From Alentia gelatinosa (lineage: Eukaryota > Annelida > Polychaeta > Phyllodocida > Polynoidae), in NCBI GenBank assembly GCA_950022655.1, contig OX465584.1:28493469-28557468 (forward strand): 64,000 nucleotides of DNA, in the 5' to 3' direction. A program made the position numbers and the translations under genes. The notes below the pieces were generated by a model. That model ran no database searches, was not told the DNA's origin, and saw nothing but the letters and a program-made list of their open reading frames with translations. Positions 11,870 through 25,700 of this stretch are shown here, one piece after another; position 1 is the first letter of the stretch, and every line of letters begins with the position of its first letter.

Positions 11870-12260
11870 ATGGAAAAACGTGTAAGGCCTCCCACCCACA
11901 AACACCGATGCACTATGATAGACCTGCCCATGCAATATGATGTAAAATGCCAATATCGTAGTGCATTGGGAGGTCAATATCGTAGTGCATCGGCGTGCAT
12001 CAGATTATCGTAGAAACCTGTTTAAATGCCCCGATTTTAGCTACGATTCCACTGCGGTTTTAATTTTGTATCGGGAGGTCAATATCAGTGTCCAATATAG
12101 GGAGCTCGGTGGACACCCCATCCAAAATCTCTATTATTTACAAGTTTCAAAATTGATCTTGTACTATGAAAATACTCCTACACAAGGAAGGCCACGCTAT
12201 GGTAATTGCCTTTGGCGTTCCTATGCCTGCAGTCTCATACTCCACTGAAAAAATATCCTT
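11870..12260. repeat. Probable decayed inverted-end element
   Basis: CCTCCCACCCACAAACACCG near 11888 resembles the end CCCCCACCTACCACGAT of the 43041-43761 element. A 24-bp tandem (CAATATCGTAGTGCATYGG at 11951 and 11975) and a further GGGAGGTCAATATC at 12070 follow. The opposite-strand form GATGCACTATGATAG lies at 11907. The repeated short motifs suggest subterminal transposase-binding repeats, but the ends are not clear. Confidence 0.35.
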
Positions 12261-12301
12261 ACTACCCTGTCAGGAGGGGCTCTTACGTGTGGGGGACCAA
12301 C

Positions 12302-12385
12302 CCAGAGCCGTGATTGGCTGCCAATAGATCACGTGACAGGTGGCCAGAGCTGTGATAGGCCAGCAATGCATCACGTGACAGGTGG
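12302..12385. promoter_or_regulatory. 42-bp tandem pair with E-box and CCAAT motifs
   Basis: Two copies of a 42-bp unit (12302-12343, 12344-12385) start CCAGAGC and end CACGTGACAGGTGG. Each holds ATCACGTGAC, a canonical E-box (USF/MITF type), and a GATTGGC or GATAGGC segment, an inverted CCAAT motif in copy 1. The following 150 bp is GC-richer. It may be a promoter or enhancer, but no downstream gene is recognisable, so the role is inferred from motifs only. Confidence 0.35.
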
Positions 12386-15300
12386 GGCATGTAACTTCCG
12401 TTGTAGCGGGTGTCAATTTAGCGCACTAGGGGGCGATGTGCAGCGGGTAGAAGTGATGCATTGGGTTGGTGCGATGGACCCTGAGGGGCTACGCCTTCAT
12501 CGGGGCCTGCTCCTTGAGAAAGCGTACCTTGCTGGATATTAACGTGGGCCCACTTTTAATGCCACCTCATCTGGCCCCATGGAGGCGACGCTTTATGGAG
12601 CTCTATCTGGTTATAAAATAGATCACTAGGAGATATTCACAGAGGGACTATGACCTTGGTGTGTGCAGGACGTTATGAAAGTAATTTGACTTTTATAAAA
12701 CATTATTTGATAAAGGAACCCTATTAGGCATATCTACTCTCTATAGGAGAAAACAGTACGTCTTAACATTTTCCTTTTTGCCAATCATAAACGTATCGCT
12801 TTAATAATGGCCAGAATGCAACATGAAGCTAAGTTGATACATTTCTATAGGTTCTCATGTGACATTATTACCAAGATTGTTATATCGTTTTTTAGAAGAT
12901 CTAATACATTTCCTAAATATTCTGACCTTTAGGATACGAGGTTGATTTTCAAAAATGCTTTCAGGTGTCTTAAGATCCCAACCCAGAAATTAAGGATGGG
13001 ACGTAAATGCGTGGACTGAATAAACTTAACCTACAAGACAATGTTTGAATTCGTTTACCCTGCGTCGTATCAAGGGACGGCGACATCTGCTTCACAACTA
13101 GTTGACAAAATTAGTGTAATTGAGGAGAACAAGACCGAAGGTTGAAATATCATATTCGATGGGGGCTATACTAGCCTGGATAGGAAACTCTAAAAATGTC
13201 ACTAATTGTGGTACAGAATATTACACTGGGAAAATTCTAATTACTCCAAGATATTAACTATCGCAGACCGCTCTGTAGTATTACCTATTATATATAAATT
13301 TTTTAATTAGCATCTCCTAGTTGGGGTAACATCCACACACTATTTTACAAGTCAATGACTTTTTGCCCATATGTCATATTCTAGGCCAATGCTAGATCAC
13401 TGGTGTCCTATGTTTATATGTAATCTGTACACTGAATTGTCATGTCTCTTGTATGTAATAAGTACTCTATATTGCACTGTTTTTGTTTGTCAAACTATGT
13501 GTACCCGTCCTGTCAATCATCATGCTATTTAAGTGTGACTGTGAAGTTGTTATTAAAACAAAAAAATACAAAAATAGAACAAGCTCATACAATAAGAGCA
13601 AGGAAATCAAGTAATCCATATTAAATACTAGTCAAGGTTTTGATAACCAATGCAATGTTAAAATACAATTTTAGGGTATCATCATATTGAAAACTCAGCT
13701 TGACTTTCTATTCGAACTGAAATACTAGAAATATAGAAATCTTTAATGGTTGATCTCACATTTGTGCTATATGGGATTGACACCTTTAAACTACGAGGGA
13801 TAGTCACATGTAAACTACGAGGGAAAGTCACTTGTATAACACAATCTACGGGAAAATACTGAAAACAAAGAGAGCTAAGCTCAGAATAATAAAAAAAGAA
13901 ATACTACCCGTAAATCACCTCATGATACTTTAATGAGCTGAACAATATGAAGAATACGTTACCAACGGGCACTGAATATACCCCCTACGCATGCATCCAT
14001 GCGCTTTTTGGCAGATGGAATTCTCTCACAATGCGTTAGTTTTAGAAAGGGGAGGCCCTTGTATTAATCTTGGAGAGACGGTAATGGACAACATTATGTT
14101 TATAATGTAGGTGGTTGTGTTTTGATAATTCTGCTTAGAATTATAACATTGCGGTGTTAAAAGATATAAGGTGCCCGAGATGGGTTAAAAGGACGTATCC
14201 AAAATATTTGTGGAAACGATTTTCTTAAGGTATGTCGAATGCCGTTTTTTTTATTTCTACTTTCTGTATTAGTTTCGCAACATCTGATACAGAGCAGTTC
14301 TTCGTGTTCTTTATGTGTTATGAAAGTTCATTCCATTGTAAGTAAGGTAATTCTGGACTTTCGTTAGTCAGTTATTAAACTAACAAAGTGTAATACATAG
14401 AGATATGGTTAGTGTGACTGAATGGAATCTGTTCCGACATGTTTTGGTCAGATTTAATCGAAGAACAAGATTGATATATCCGACCAGAACAACAAGGAAT
14501 AGCTATGTCCTTATTATCATATACCTGGAAATTATCAAAAACGGCATTTTGCAACTCACTAAATAGCAGAATGATGATGAAGCACATTCTGAGAATTAAA
14601 TTACCAATTAAATAAAGTCCCCAAATTGATTTTTAGACAGAGTTGAACAACTTGATTGAGACCAATGGCTATGATTGGAGACTGAATAGATATTTGCCCT
14701 AGATGCTCTGCGAAAAACAACCCTTTCATTAGTTATGATCAGACTTTATATTTTTGTCAAGTCATTTGATTGGTTATTTACGAGAACATTTATCTAGGAT
14801 CCTGTAGATCTAGGCTATTCTCGATTCTCCATACCTCTCTCTCACACACAGTACTTGCCCTTATCTCCAACGCCTTTTTTCTCACCCCTTCCTTGTATCG
14901 CTCAATCTCTCCAGCTTTGTGTGAAATTGGCTCCATTCCCAGAAGAAAGTCTGCCTTGCATTTGATTCGATTCCCAGAGGTGGCCTAAGCTTTAACTGCC
15001 TTACTGTGCTGTACACTGGAAGCGCAGCCAACAGGCATTTAACTAAGGATGCCATGAAGCATCTTCAAAAGCCACAGTTCTATACTGTTTTCCAGAGAGT
15101 GACTACATCTATTTGGCTCTGGAGTCGATATGACTTACCACAATCCCTTTAACATTGCAGGATATACGGTGATGGAATGCAAATGGACATACTTGAGCAT
15201 ACAATTTCCAAAGAAATGAATGGGCAATAAACATGCGAATCGTCATAAAAATAGTTATCATGATTAAAATTTGGAGATCGTTAATTCTAGCGGTCGTTCC

Positions 15301-16009
15301 TCGATATTGAATTATAGCATTGGATATGTTATAGGATGTACAGTATAGACGGAACCAGTATGTTGATGCCTAAAAGCTCACATCGTTTTGCTCAGGTTCT
15401 TCAGTGGTGAAGATTGCGCAATTAGACTGAATTTATCTGAACATATTTAGATAGTTAACTCAAACAGTAACTCTTACATTTCTATTGAGTGTACGTTTGG
15501 TGAAGAAGCGTTTCTGACGGTAGATATTCACCACCAATTGTATGCGCAATCCTGAAACTATCTGGGCTTATTTCGATTGTGAATTTCCTTGATGAATAAA
15601 TGATTGTGTCACAAGAAAATCTTGTCTAGTAGATCACGTGAGTGGGTATTGAGCGATCACCACTACAAAGTGATATTGATCACATATCAATGCCACTGAT
15701 GTCCCTGGGAAGGACTCCAAAATGCCTCTTTGTTGTGCTCAGCACCTGCCAAAACCTGTAAACATTAAAGGTACTTTGGCACCCATTGCAACTGCACCTC
15801 ACTTAGTGGTCATAGGCCAGAGTTGATTTTAGTATTACGTCCTCTTGTTGCCTTTTAGAAAGAGTCCGACTAGATATCATTATTAGGGTTTGGTGAGATA
15901 AGTATCCCGGAACGTTATGCTGATATCATAGATCCTGGTTTTTCCTTGTATGGACTTTTGTCGCCTGATATGGTGACATTACGTCAATATATGCCTACCT
16001 GTCGGCACG
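12386..16009. other. Intergenic; small repeats
   Basis: No gene recognised. A 26-bp tandem pair (CTTTAAACTACGAGGGATAGTCAC and a variant) lies at about 13785-13836. At 14403-14450 GGTTAGTGTGACTGAATGGA and following bases match one arm of the foldback at 37755-37871. CACGTGA occurs at 15636. Confidence 0.5.
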
Positions 16010-16480
16010 TTAGGCTAGGTTTACACCATCACCCCGGCAGTTCCAGCAATGGATTTTGGCCAATCCTAACTTGACTTGGTGTTTTTATGGTATTTTAATG
16101 GCATTTTTATAGTTTTTGCCCACTCGGGCCCCTACATCCCGTCGAGTTAAGTCGAGTTGATTTGGACGTAGGTCGACCTAGGTCGACTTGATCTTTGCCG
16201 TAGGCAAGGAGACGGTACGGCTAGGGTACAAACATGGTATGGCCAAGACGAGTTACGACCACCTAGGATGTGACCCCGACAGGTTACGGAAGTTTCTCGT
16301 CGACATTGGTCGACTTACGGCAGTCCCGACCAAATTTTTATGGGTTTTTTTATGGGTTTTTCTCCACTCGGCCCCAAAGATATACCTACATAAATATATA
16401 TATATATATATATTTAACTGTGTCTGGTTTTTTTGTAAGTTTTTCTCCATTTCATCAACATATATAAATGTTCCGGTCTA
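16010..16480. repeat. GTCGA-rich repeat block
   Basis: GTCGA occurs six times between 16141 and 16305, including GGTCGACCTAGGTCGAC, a nested palindrome. The block is preceded by GGTTTACACCATCACCCCGG, similar in style to GCGTTTACACCAGACGGTC at 17440, and ends in an (AT)n tract at 16395-16413. The density of one short palindromic motif suggests a non-autonomous transposon with subterminal repeats. The open frames across it are not convincing genes. Confidence 0.4.
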
Positions 16481-18139
16481 ATCCCACAATAACGCCTATA
16501 ATGGTGCGCAACCGTGTGAATGTATCTCGTGCTAATACGTGCGATAATCGGTGAAAATAACTTCAGTAAAAACCCTTATGCGGCTGGCTAGGATAGGATC
16601 CCTCCTAAATTGAGGTCTCTTTAAATAAGAAAGGTTGAAACATAACATGAGTAAAAATATCATTTTCCTCGGTGCACTCAGTTGAATCCTGTATCCAATG
16701 TCAAAAATGAAACATTAGAGAAGCAATGTGAGCCTTGGATTTGCTTACATTGCAACAAACTGATCAGTCCTACGACATTTTAGCCGTTTCCTGTGGCGGC
16801 CGCCTCGCATATTGGTTGTGCTCTGCTACTTATTAGAATGCACGACCGCTAACCCTTTGTGATTTCCCTCAGGAATTCTGAGAGAAGAGAAAGTCCAATA
16901 GGCATAATATGAATCCAATATCCCGGACCGGCAATGCATCAAAAAGAGAAGACTATACTAATGCCAAAAATAAATTGATGTATGCAAACGGCGTTTTGAC
17001 TCTAAAAGTGTTTAGCACATCGGCACGTTCAAACTCTTAACACTAACCGGATAAAGTGTTTAAGTTCTAAAAACATGGTATTTCTAAGTGCCTCGTTTCT
17101 GCTTTGACGTCTAAACACATCATCTAGATGTCTTTATGTGGCTAGCTTTAACCATGTAATAATGAAATTGTTGGGAGAATTATAGAGCATCTGGAATACA
17201 CTACCAGGATTCCGGAAAATAGTCCCTACAGATGATGAGATCAATTAAAATTAAACTTGAGGAAAAAAATCCTGGTAAGCCATGTTGATGTCTTGGATAT
17301 GATAATACTAATCTCATTTATCATCATAAATCAATTATACAGATTGAATTCCATTTACGTGATATAGCGGCGATCATGTTCGTGGCATGTTCATCTGGAA
17401 TTCTCACTCTGTTCTTCTCTTGCTCGTGGCTGTAACCCGGCGTTTACACCAGACGGTCATAGGTGATGATTCTTGAATTTAGCATCACCCAACGACTGAT
17501 CTCGTCAAACGCCAAACCATTGACGACCACGGATCGTCTGATCACGTCAGATTAAGCAATTTGGCGCCAACTAACGATTATGCGAACTATTTCAAAACAG
17601 CTTGAGTTTATCGTCGAGACACCTGACGATTCTGTCCATGTGTGGCCTGAGTTTTCATCTGCTTCTAGTTTTGCTCCAGAGAAGCCTATAAGGAAATCTA
17701 ATTTGATACAGCATCCTGCAATTTTACTGACACCCTGTATGCTGCAATATTTGGTTACCCTGCGATATACCGTAATTATCGCCCACCCAATACACACATT
17801 CGTCTGGCATGTTCTTCTGTTCAGCTAGCACAGACTGTTGCACGGATACACGAAAACTACTTGTAGAAAGGACATGACGCAATATGATTACGATAATGAT
17901 GGAAAGGTGTGAAATAGATACATAAATATGATGTTGCAGGAAGTAGAGTGCCGGATCTCTGCTAGGAGAGTGCATCGAGCAGTGATGATGCGCACCAGAT
18001 ACTAGTGGGTGATGATTACAGTTCATCGCAGGGTAACCAACTATTGCGCTACACCGGTTGCCCAAAAAGTCAAAGCAGAGCTCGTTGTTATCTGTGTGAA
18101 GATGCTTTACATTGACATGTTCCGTAGCCATGCCCTGTG
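16481..18139. other. Intergenic, nothing firm
   Basis: No gene recognised. Around 17437-17650 several CGTCTGATC, CGAC and GACGA motifs occur near GTTTACACCAGACGG, perhaps a relative of the 16-kb block. Open frames at 17552-18131 overlap on both strands and have no motif. Confidence 0.45.
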
Positions 18140-18515
18140 GGGGGATATATCTTTTATTTCACCCCTTGTACAAGTTTAGCCACAGGAACAACGTTAAAAG
18201 GTTTACACAACAATCACCCACGTAAACTGCCAATACGATGCCATGGTGGTAGAGTGAGATGACGTCATAATCGACTGGCCAATCAGCGGCCAAGATTTAA
18301 AAAAGTAGATAAGATATTCTGATATTGTGATGCTATTTAATGTCAGTGAATGGGGTGGTGAGATAAACGCAGAATCGCACTTGAATCGTAAAATAAACAA
18401 TACTCCACTCATTTGGATCAGTGCAATTGTGACTCTGCTTTGCCTCGATGATGATGACTGCGCATCAGAACTCGAGTGGTATTGTTTATTTATACGATTA
18501 CTGATACAGTTCTAT
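18140..18515 (+). repeat. Foldback repeat, apex family, diverged copy
   Basis: TATTTCACCCCTTG at 18146 matches the module start of the other copies, and GGGGTGGTGAGATAAACGCAG at 18351 matches their hinge. The arms TCGTAAAATAAACAATACTCCACTC (18387-18411) and the complementary GAGTGGTATTGTTTATTTATACGA (18474-18497) flank a centre CTGCTTTGCC at 18435-18444. That is two changes from the family apex CGGCTTCGCC. The apex sits at the exact midpoint of the arms. The arm sequence differs from all other copies. Confidence 0.6.
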
Positions 18516-18833
18516 ATAAGTCTGCTGCTTTGATGCCATAGTGTGGTGTTTGATATTCCCAAATCTGATATATCAAATAATATTTGCCCAATACAACAAA
18601 CCTTTATTAGCATTCAGATCACATATCTTGTCCTCCCAACAATAAATATGAGCAGCTTGTGACTCAGGAGATTTGTAGCTAGGCAGAACCTCGTTTGAAT
18701 TTGCAATTTATTTCATTTGCTGAGCGTGGCAAAACTTGGGTTATTCTCAGAATGAATATCTTCAGATTACTATTTGAAAGGCTGTAGACAGGAATTCAGT
18801 TTACATGTTGATGATCAGAACAGTGTAGGGTTT

Positions 18834-19132
18834 TTATTTCACCCCAGGTATTTTCTTCCCATAGGCTTAACAGTAGGAACTTGTACTAAGCACCTATCGA
18901 ATACTGTAAAGACAATACTAAATAGATCCATGATGAGGTCACAAACGTTAGCCACTCAGTCAGTAATATAATAGGGGTGGGATCAAAACTGAACCACGCT
19001 CGATTCGTAGCGACTGGAAATACAACAATCGTTTTGGTTTGCAGTCTCACTCGGCTTTGCATATAGAGATTCCTCCACGACCGAAACACATGGCATATTT
19101 CCAATCACTACGGATCTTGATGCAGTTCCTTC
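18834..19132 (+). repeat. Foldback repeat, apex family copy
   Basis: It begins TTTCACCCCAGGTATTTTCTTCCCATAGGCTTAACA, shared with 53870. Then comes the hinge AGGGGTGGGATCAAAACTG at 18972. The arms GATTCGTAGCGACTGGAAATA and TATTTCCAATCACTACGGATC surround CGGCTTTGC at 19052-19060. It lies head-to-tail against the next copy. Confidence 0.7.
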
Positions 19133-19443
19133 TTATTATCTTACCCCTAATATAAAATCCCATAGGCTTAGCATTGGGTTCCCGTATGCCACGCTGACTG
19201 GCATACAGAGTTTTACATGCCTCTAGTGGCATACAGCATTGTTATCACATAATATTCCAAAATCGAGAAGATAGGTAAAGGATAAAATCAAAACCTGATT
19301 CGTTTTAATCTTGGCCACCGCATTCCACTTCTGAAGTTTTGGCTCCGGACTTCACTCGGCTTCGCCTCATGAAGTCACTTTGCCAAACTCCAGTCGTGGA
19401 ATACGGTGGCCAAGATTAACCCTCATCCAGTTTTACGATAGTA
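19133..19443 (+). repeat. Foldback repeat, apex family copy
   Basis: The module CTTACCCCTAATATAAAATCCCATAGGCTTAGCATTGGG is followed by a small palindrome (GTATGCCACGCTGACTGGCATAC), the hinge GGATAAAATCAAAACCTGATTCG, and a perfect-looking foldback TTAATCTTGGCC...GGCCAAGATTAA. The apex is CGGCTTCGCC at 19357-19366. It is closest to copy 1 (843-1150), on the opposite strand. Confidence 0.8.
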
Positions 19444-22400
19444 CTAAATACTAGCTCCGGACCCTGTTGTTCGTATGAGAGGGTGAACACCTTCCACTGT
19501 GACCGACCAGACGGTTGTCAGCTGGCTACGCTAAGGTGGCACTGCGCTGCCAATCGCTCACACTGCACATGACTATCACGTGATGCCAGTCCAAACATGG
19601 CTGCCGGTTCTGCGTGCTTGTGTCATGCATGCTGTCTGAAACACCCCGGGCGCCATGTCACATCCTGCTATGCCGCAGAATGATGCTCGTTGCCTGTGGT
19701 GTTTTTGTAAGCTGTTTGTTTCTTAAGGAAGAACCAATACTCTTTCTACACTGCCAGGACTGTCTTTCAAGGTTTTGTCCCCGTTCAGTGGTTGTTTTTT
19801 TTGTCCCTGAAGTTTCGTCTTGGCATGCAATGTTTTACTGGTGTTTTTTATATGAACGGGAAGCTGACAAACTTTAAACGTTCCAATTTTAGGATAAAAG
19901 CTTTATTGGAGCGAGAGTCATAATGCCTAAAGTGTTATAAGAAGAACCCCGATCTGTATTGTAACTCTGATTATGGCACTCAGCCCTAGATAGAGTGCTC
20001 CATACGTGTACAGTATGGAGAACTCATTCAGAGAGGTCTCCTCGTCTTTATCAATTTCGATTATTAGTTCGAAAATAGTACAACCACCATTAATATCTAG
20101 TCGAAATGTAGGGAAAATCTGCTTTTCCTGAAAGGTTCTGTCGGTAATAAGTAAATCATATATCAAAATATTCAACCAGGTGACTATATAATGCAATCGA
20201 TTGTATTTACTAGAAAACAATTAATTCTTTGGTCGTTTATGCATCAAAATAAGCTTCACAATTTATTGATCAATACACATGCCAATAATTGAGTGTGAAC
20301 CGTTGTGGTATAGAATTATAGGATAAACTCCTGGAGAATTGTTTGTTATTAGTTAATACATGAATTAATATAAGGGAATGCCTGCCATGGATTTGTTCCA
20401 TATGATGTTAAAAGCAATTAGCAGTTGTATCATTACCAGCGATTTCTGCTATAATCACTGCTCCATAGGTTATTATTAAATTTGAATGCAGGGATCAACT
20501 GGACGTGTATGGACCCTGTATCTGATGTTTTATGATTTCTGCCGACGCGACGGAAGCTCTGTTGGTGTTTTATACCATCCTTATATCTGCCGATGGTTGC
20601 ATCTTGTTGAGAAATAATTGATGAATATTACAATTCCTGTCATCGTTTTTCGAGAGGTATGGTGGCAGCCATCGTAGAGGTGTAACCTGGCAAGATAATG
20701 AGTCTACTATATTAATGTCTTCTTGAACATCTGAGCTAATAATTTTGATTGCTTATCATAAGTCAGGCTTTCCTTGTGCTAATGGAACCAAAATTATTTG
20801 AAGGTTTATCTATGAATGGAATGAAATGAGAATTCATTGGTTAACACTAATGAGATCTACTCGTAGTTGATATTTCTTCTTCTATACTAAACGCTTCGTG
20901 TTATATTCATAGTGGATCTTTACACGCATGGGTCAGTTCAATAGAATAGGATTGCTACCTCTCTATGCTTACGAAGTGTGAAGTACATGTAGTTGAGATG
21001 CTGATGAAGAGATGGTGCTGCAACTGCTCCAGCCCTCTCCCTGGTGGTAACGAGTGACACTATTTACTTCGGAACGCCGTTCTCTGATGGCGGCCATGGA
21101 TACAGTGCCTCTGGTGGATGCTGGACTAACTACCTGGGTCCCCTTTTCTTACACTGGCAGCCAGAGCTACACAAAGTTATATTGCACCTCAGTGAAGACA
21201 GGGGTTGGTTGCCAAACTACCCTTTACTGAGCTTCAGCGTCAAGTTTTAAAAGTTACTATTATATGTGCTTCGGCTCCCGCACACGATTGCTTTGAGTTG
21301 CTATATGCAGTCAGGACTAATGCTAATTCTAGACTATTTAATACACCCTAAGGTTCAAGTATGACAGGCAGCTGACTGATTCTTAGTATCTGCGCAGTTT
21401 GTCAAGGAGACCTGCCTTATAGAATGGATTAAATCGGTCACAATGCTTCACAGCATTTCCCATGATTCTCAAATGTGTAATCCTTAGCTTGTGGTGTTTA
21501 GCGGGGTAAACCTAGAGTGTGGAAGGTATTAGAAATATTTTCCGTGATAGCAATACGGCGAAGCCTATATTTTAGACCAAAATCATTGCTGAATGAAAAT
21601 CAATGTAACACCAGTCAAGAACATCAAGAATGATATCTATTGCACTGGTATGGTGGTAACTAGTAAACCTATCTTAGATGAAATAACGCTTTTGATATGA
21701 AAGAAAACAATAGAATTTGATATTCATGAAAATTAGGATGGAGGTTTATGGCATGAGATTTTTTTTCTCTTCAAATCTCAATCAACTTATACAGTGTAGT
21801 TTGGGATGATGTCAGGTTTTGTCAGGTTGTATAAATGTATATGACGATTTATTGCTTACGTAGCCTAATGTAAGTCCTTCCCTTGGGCAATCCAAAGCCA
21901 TATCCTTTATACTCGGGGGAATTCATATTGAGGTTTCTAAAGTGGGAAAGACCATCCAAATGTCCCTGCTCCCTATTATCAAGAATGGTGTTGTTGGTTT
22001 TTTTTTACATGGGTTAGACTTTGGAGCTCGTCGTTCGTGGTATAATTCTGTAATCGTAAAGCCTTGTTTTTGTATCATATCCAGCCAGATCCTATCATCA
22101 TCTATATAGCGCCAGCGGTACCATGCACCTTACAGAAGGCGTATTATTTTCAAGATGTTCATTGAGATGATCATCTTGGCTGTCTTCTATTCATCAAGGA
22201 ATACCCCAGTTTCAAACTCACTTGATAAAGATCAGCAATTTGCTAAAGAGTCTGACACATACATTATTTCAGTACCGATGTCTGTATTTATCTTGAGACC
22301 GGATGACTTTACGACTGGCATTTCTTGTATCAGTTTGAATTTGGTCTCTTAACCATTTATTAAGTCAATTATAGGAGGATATCCAGGAGGAACCGGTTGT

Positions 22401-22737
22401 TGTCCTTCCTGTTCTAATGAACTTGAAACAACTGGTATATGTCGATCCCTGTCGGCCGTAATGGAGGGGTAAGGGCGATGACTACATTGACGGCCTCTAG
22501 CTCCATGATGCTTCAGAGTTCGCCAAACCACCTGTGATCTACCCAGACTTCAGCGTTGGTTTTCATGAACCATTTCCCGGGACCTCACAGTGTTTATAAC
22601 AATTTGGAGATCAAAAAGCAGGCTGGTCGTATATATTTGGATATGTGGACAAGACACCTCACTAGCGAATCCATTTCTTTGAGGAGAGGATGAGCGTTGC
22701 AGTATGAGATGACTTGTAGTTGTGATGCAGTGTGGCT
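19444..22737. other. Intergenic, nothing recognised
   Basis: A GC-richer patch at 19480-19700 carries TATCACGTGATG and CAAACATGGCTGCCGG (E-box and YY1-like motifs) and may be a promoter, but the ATG opens only a 28-codon frame. The remainder shows no gene, and the ORFs are short and motif-free. Confidence 0.45.
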
Positions 22738-22792
22738 TCTGTCCACCAGCCGTCAGCAGTGAGCAGTCCAGCCCAACCGGCTAGCCGTTCCA
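22738..22792 (-). repeat. Ngaro-type A-repeat fragment
   Basis: TCTGTCCACCAGCCGTCAGCAGTGAGCAGTCCAGCCCAACCGG matches the start of element 2 (36129-36172: TCTGTCCACCAGACGTCAGCAGTGACCAGTCCCACCCAACCGG) with few changes. Similarity ends abruptly on both sides, so this is a short relic of a related element. Confidence 0.6.
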
Positions 22793-25700
22793 ACGATTTA
22801 CTCCTCTAGGAGCTTTACGTATTTTCGACTACCATGCTTCAATATTGATTTGGGTTTCTCTCATTGTACTTATCTACCATCTCTTTCCCCGTATTTTCTC
22901 CCCAGGAACACCGACAATCAGTATCACACGTAGTTATCATTATATGCATCTTCCATATCTAAAGCTCATCTCACGGAAGCCTGATAAGTAGTAGATGTCT
23001 TTGCCATTCCCAACCGGACCCTGATCACCATCTAATCTATATGTACTATTGTGAGAAGTTTGAGGAGTGTAAGTTACACTATAGTAAGGGAAGAAAGCTG
23101 TGAACATATACCTACTTCCAGTGAAGTTGAATTCACATGGTGGGATTCATGTACCTCACAGGGTATTTGTCTGAGACATATCCCACCGAGATTCTGTACT
23201 GGAACATAATCTCCTCGTCTGAATGGTAGGATTCCATTTACCTAAAGTGGAATTCACGCGGCAGATTCTGTTCCTTTTTAGCAGTAAATGTCGCCAAAAA
23301 TTGCAGAGGAAAAACGTGTCTGTCAAGTGGGGTTCACACAATGAGACTCAATTGTTTAGTCTAGCATACTGCACTGATAGCAACACAAATTCTAAACACT
23401 GCTTTGTTGTCGAGTACGCATGTCCACTGCCCGACAGTTGGAGAGAAATATCGTACATTCTTTCTACAAACCATCTTTCTACGATACGAGACTAAGCCCT
23501 GCCTGCGAACCTCATTGTTGACTACCCCTGAAAAATATTTATCACGATGTCGTAGTTCGTTAAAAATATCTTATTCTAGGCCATATTATAGTTCGTAGCT
23601 TTTTAAATGAGCCCCAGATGTGTCCTTCATCTGAATCCAATGCACCATCTTTCCTTGAGATTATGAAAAGCAAAATATGGCACGTTCCGCTGAGATTTTT
23701 GTACCATAGGAGAATTGCCTGAGGATTGGCGGAAATGGTGTGAAGTACATTAGTCTTTACATGTGACCCACTTAAGGTAATAACCTTGCACCTATTACTT
23801 GTTTGAGTATGAATTAAAACCCGACAAAGAAACAACTTCAGGAGAAAATACCGAATGTTTGATAATCTCACTAAATATTACGAATGTGTAAAAATGTTGA
23901 GCACATCTGACTATTGTATCTGTATACAAGCTGTTGAGGTATCAGGCATGATGCTTGCGTTATCCCAGCACTATGTTATATAAAATACGAAATCAAAGGG
24001 TACCGATGGAAACTAGAAATAAACCTGCTGACATGTTTTAAAGTTGCCTCCTTCAAATTTGTATATCAGATACTGGACATCATGTTTATTTTATATTAAA
24101 AAAAGAAATTATAGGAAAAGACACATTTGATTATAATAAATTGTTATGTACAAGATTTGACTTACAAAATCTTAGATAGGAATTTCTTACTCTTTTACCC
24201 TAAACTCCCCCTTCCGCCTTCTAAAATTAGTCCAAGATAGGTCGTCCGTGGAGGTCTCCTTCTTTGGGCCTGTCATCCCCAACGAGAGTCGAAAATAAAA
24301 CGGCCCCCAGGTGCTATGTTGTCATAGTTAAGATAACCGGTATATGTTTAGATATAAACGATTGACTCCTTACATATAAGAACATCTCATAACAAATAAT
24401 AAAACAACAAGCAAACGAAACATCATCGAAAACAAACAAAAATGGGTGTTTAGAGCCATGGAAATATTTTTGATAATGCCACCTGTCATACAAATTGACA
24501 GAACATCAAGTAAACCAGGTTTATGGAGCAAGCTTTGCGTTGCACTTTATTGCGCAATTAGTTCATGAATAGCCATTTCCTTCCTTTTCAGATATAAACA
24601 CCTTTTGTACTTCTGTGGGAATGCCTGAAGGCATCTCTCGTCCTGCTTTAGTATTTTTCGAGCATGAATCATACTATCAGTGTTAAGATCTATCACTCGG
24701 ATTTGGTTTAATAATGTAGGTTTTAAGTACCTATTGTGGGAAAACCATGATATCCCCGTGAATTCTCTTTGGTTATTATGTTACCTTTCAGTCTTTATCT
24801 GTTGTTTTTTTTTTTTTTTTTTTAAATTCCTTTATTGATCCGATATAAAGTGTTGTACATTATACTGTTATATACATACATTGCTTTTGGTAGATCAATA
24901 AAGATGGCATCCCATCAGCTGCTGCGTTTTGCGTGCTGGTTTGTCATAACCATTTCAGACCCGTTCCTTGATATGCATCGTGGTGTTTACATATCAAGGG
25001 TAACTTTTGATAAGTTTCAAACTGAGCCAATAGTATACTTGTCATTCCATTTTTAAAACTCTCGGGAATATATATCATCAGTTGAGTAGATTGATTGGAA
25101 ACTAAACAGTTATACTTCTCGATATTTCACTAAAAACAATTAGAGTGCACTGTGCCAAATACTTTCCTATTGATCTATTACAATGTGTCAATGTCAATGT
25201 TTGGGATCAAAGAGAAAAAATACAATTGTCAATATTGATGGTTAACTTGATAAGAACTGCGGAGCGACGCGGGTGGTTTGTACTGTTGGTAAAAAAGAAA
25301 CATAATATTCAAAGTAAAATTCATATTTCACAATAAAATAGATCAATCATCTAATAATATATATCGCCTATTCATAATGCAGAGGCTATTGTTGTCCACA
25401 GGTGTCATTCTATTCCCTAAATACAACTCACAGATAGAGATTTTTGTCTGTATTGCCAAGTTTAGTTTTTTAATATTTGATAATGGCTTTGTCGAGTCTA
25501 GTGATTATATAAAACATAACTTCCGCACTACAGCACAGTCATTGATGACGAGGCAAAACTTAGAGTATAAAACTTCTACGAGGTCTTCGCGTGCACCACT
25601 TCCCTTCCACATGGATTCATTTTCTGATAGCCCTGCTGTAATTAGTTAATTTCCTCTTCCATGAATAGCAGTATATAGAATGTTCATTTGCCAAAGGTAC

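Noticed and set aside
22349..22531. 60-codon minus-strand frame with an HTH-like feel (VWRTLKHHGARGR)
   Set aside because: Too short, with no catalytic or binding motif I can verify. Not reported as a transposase.
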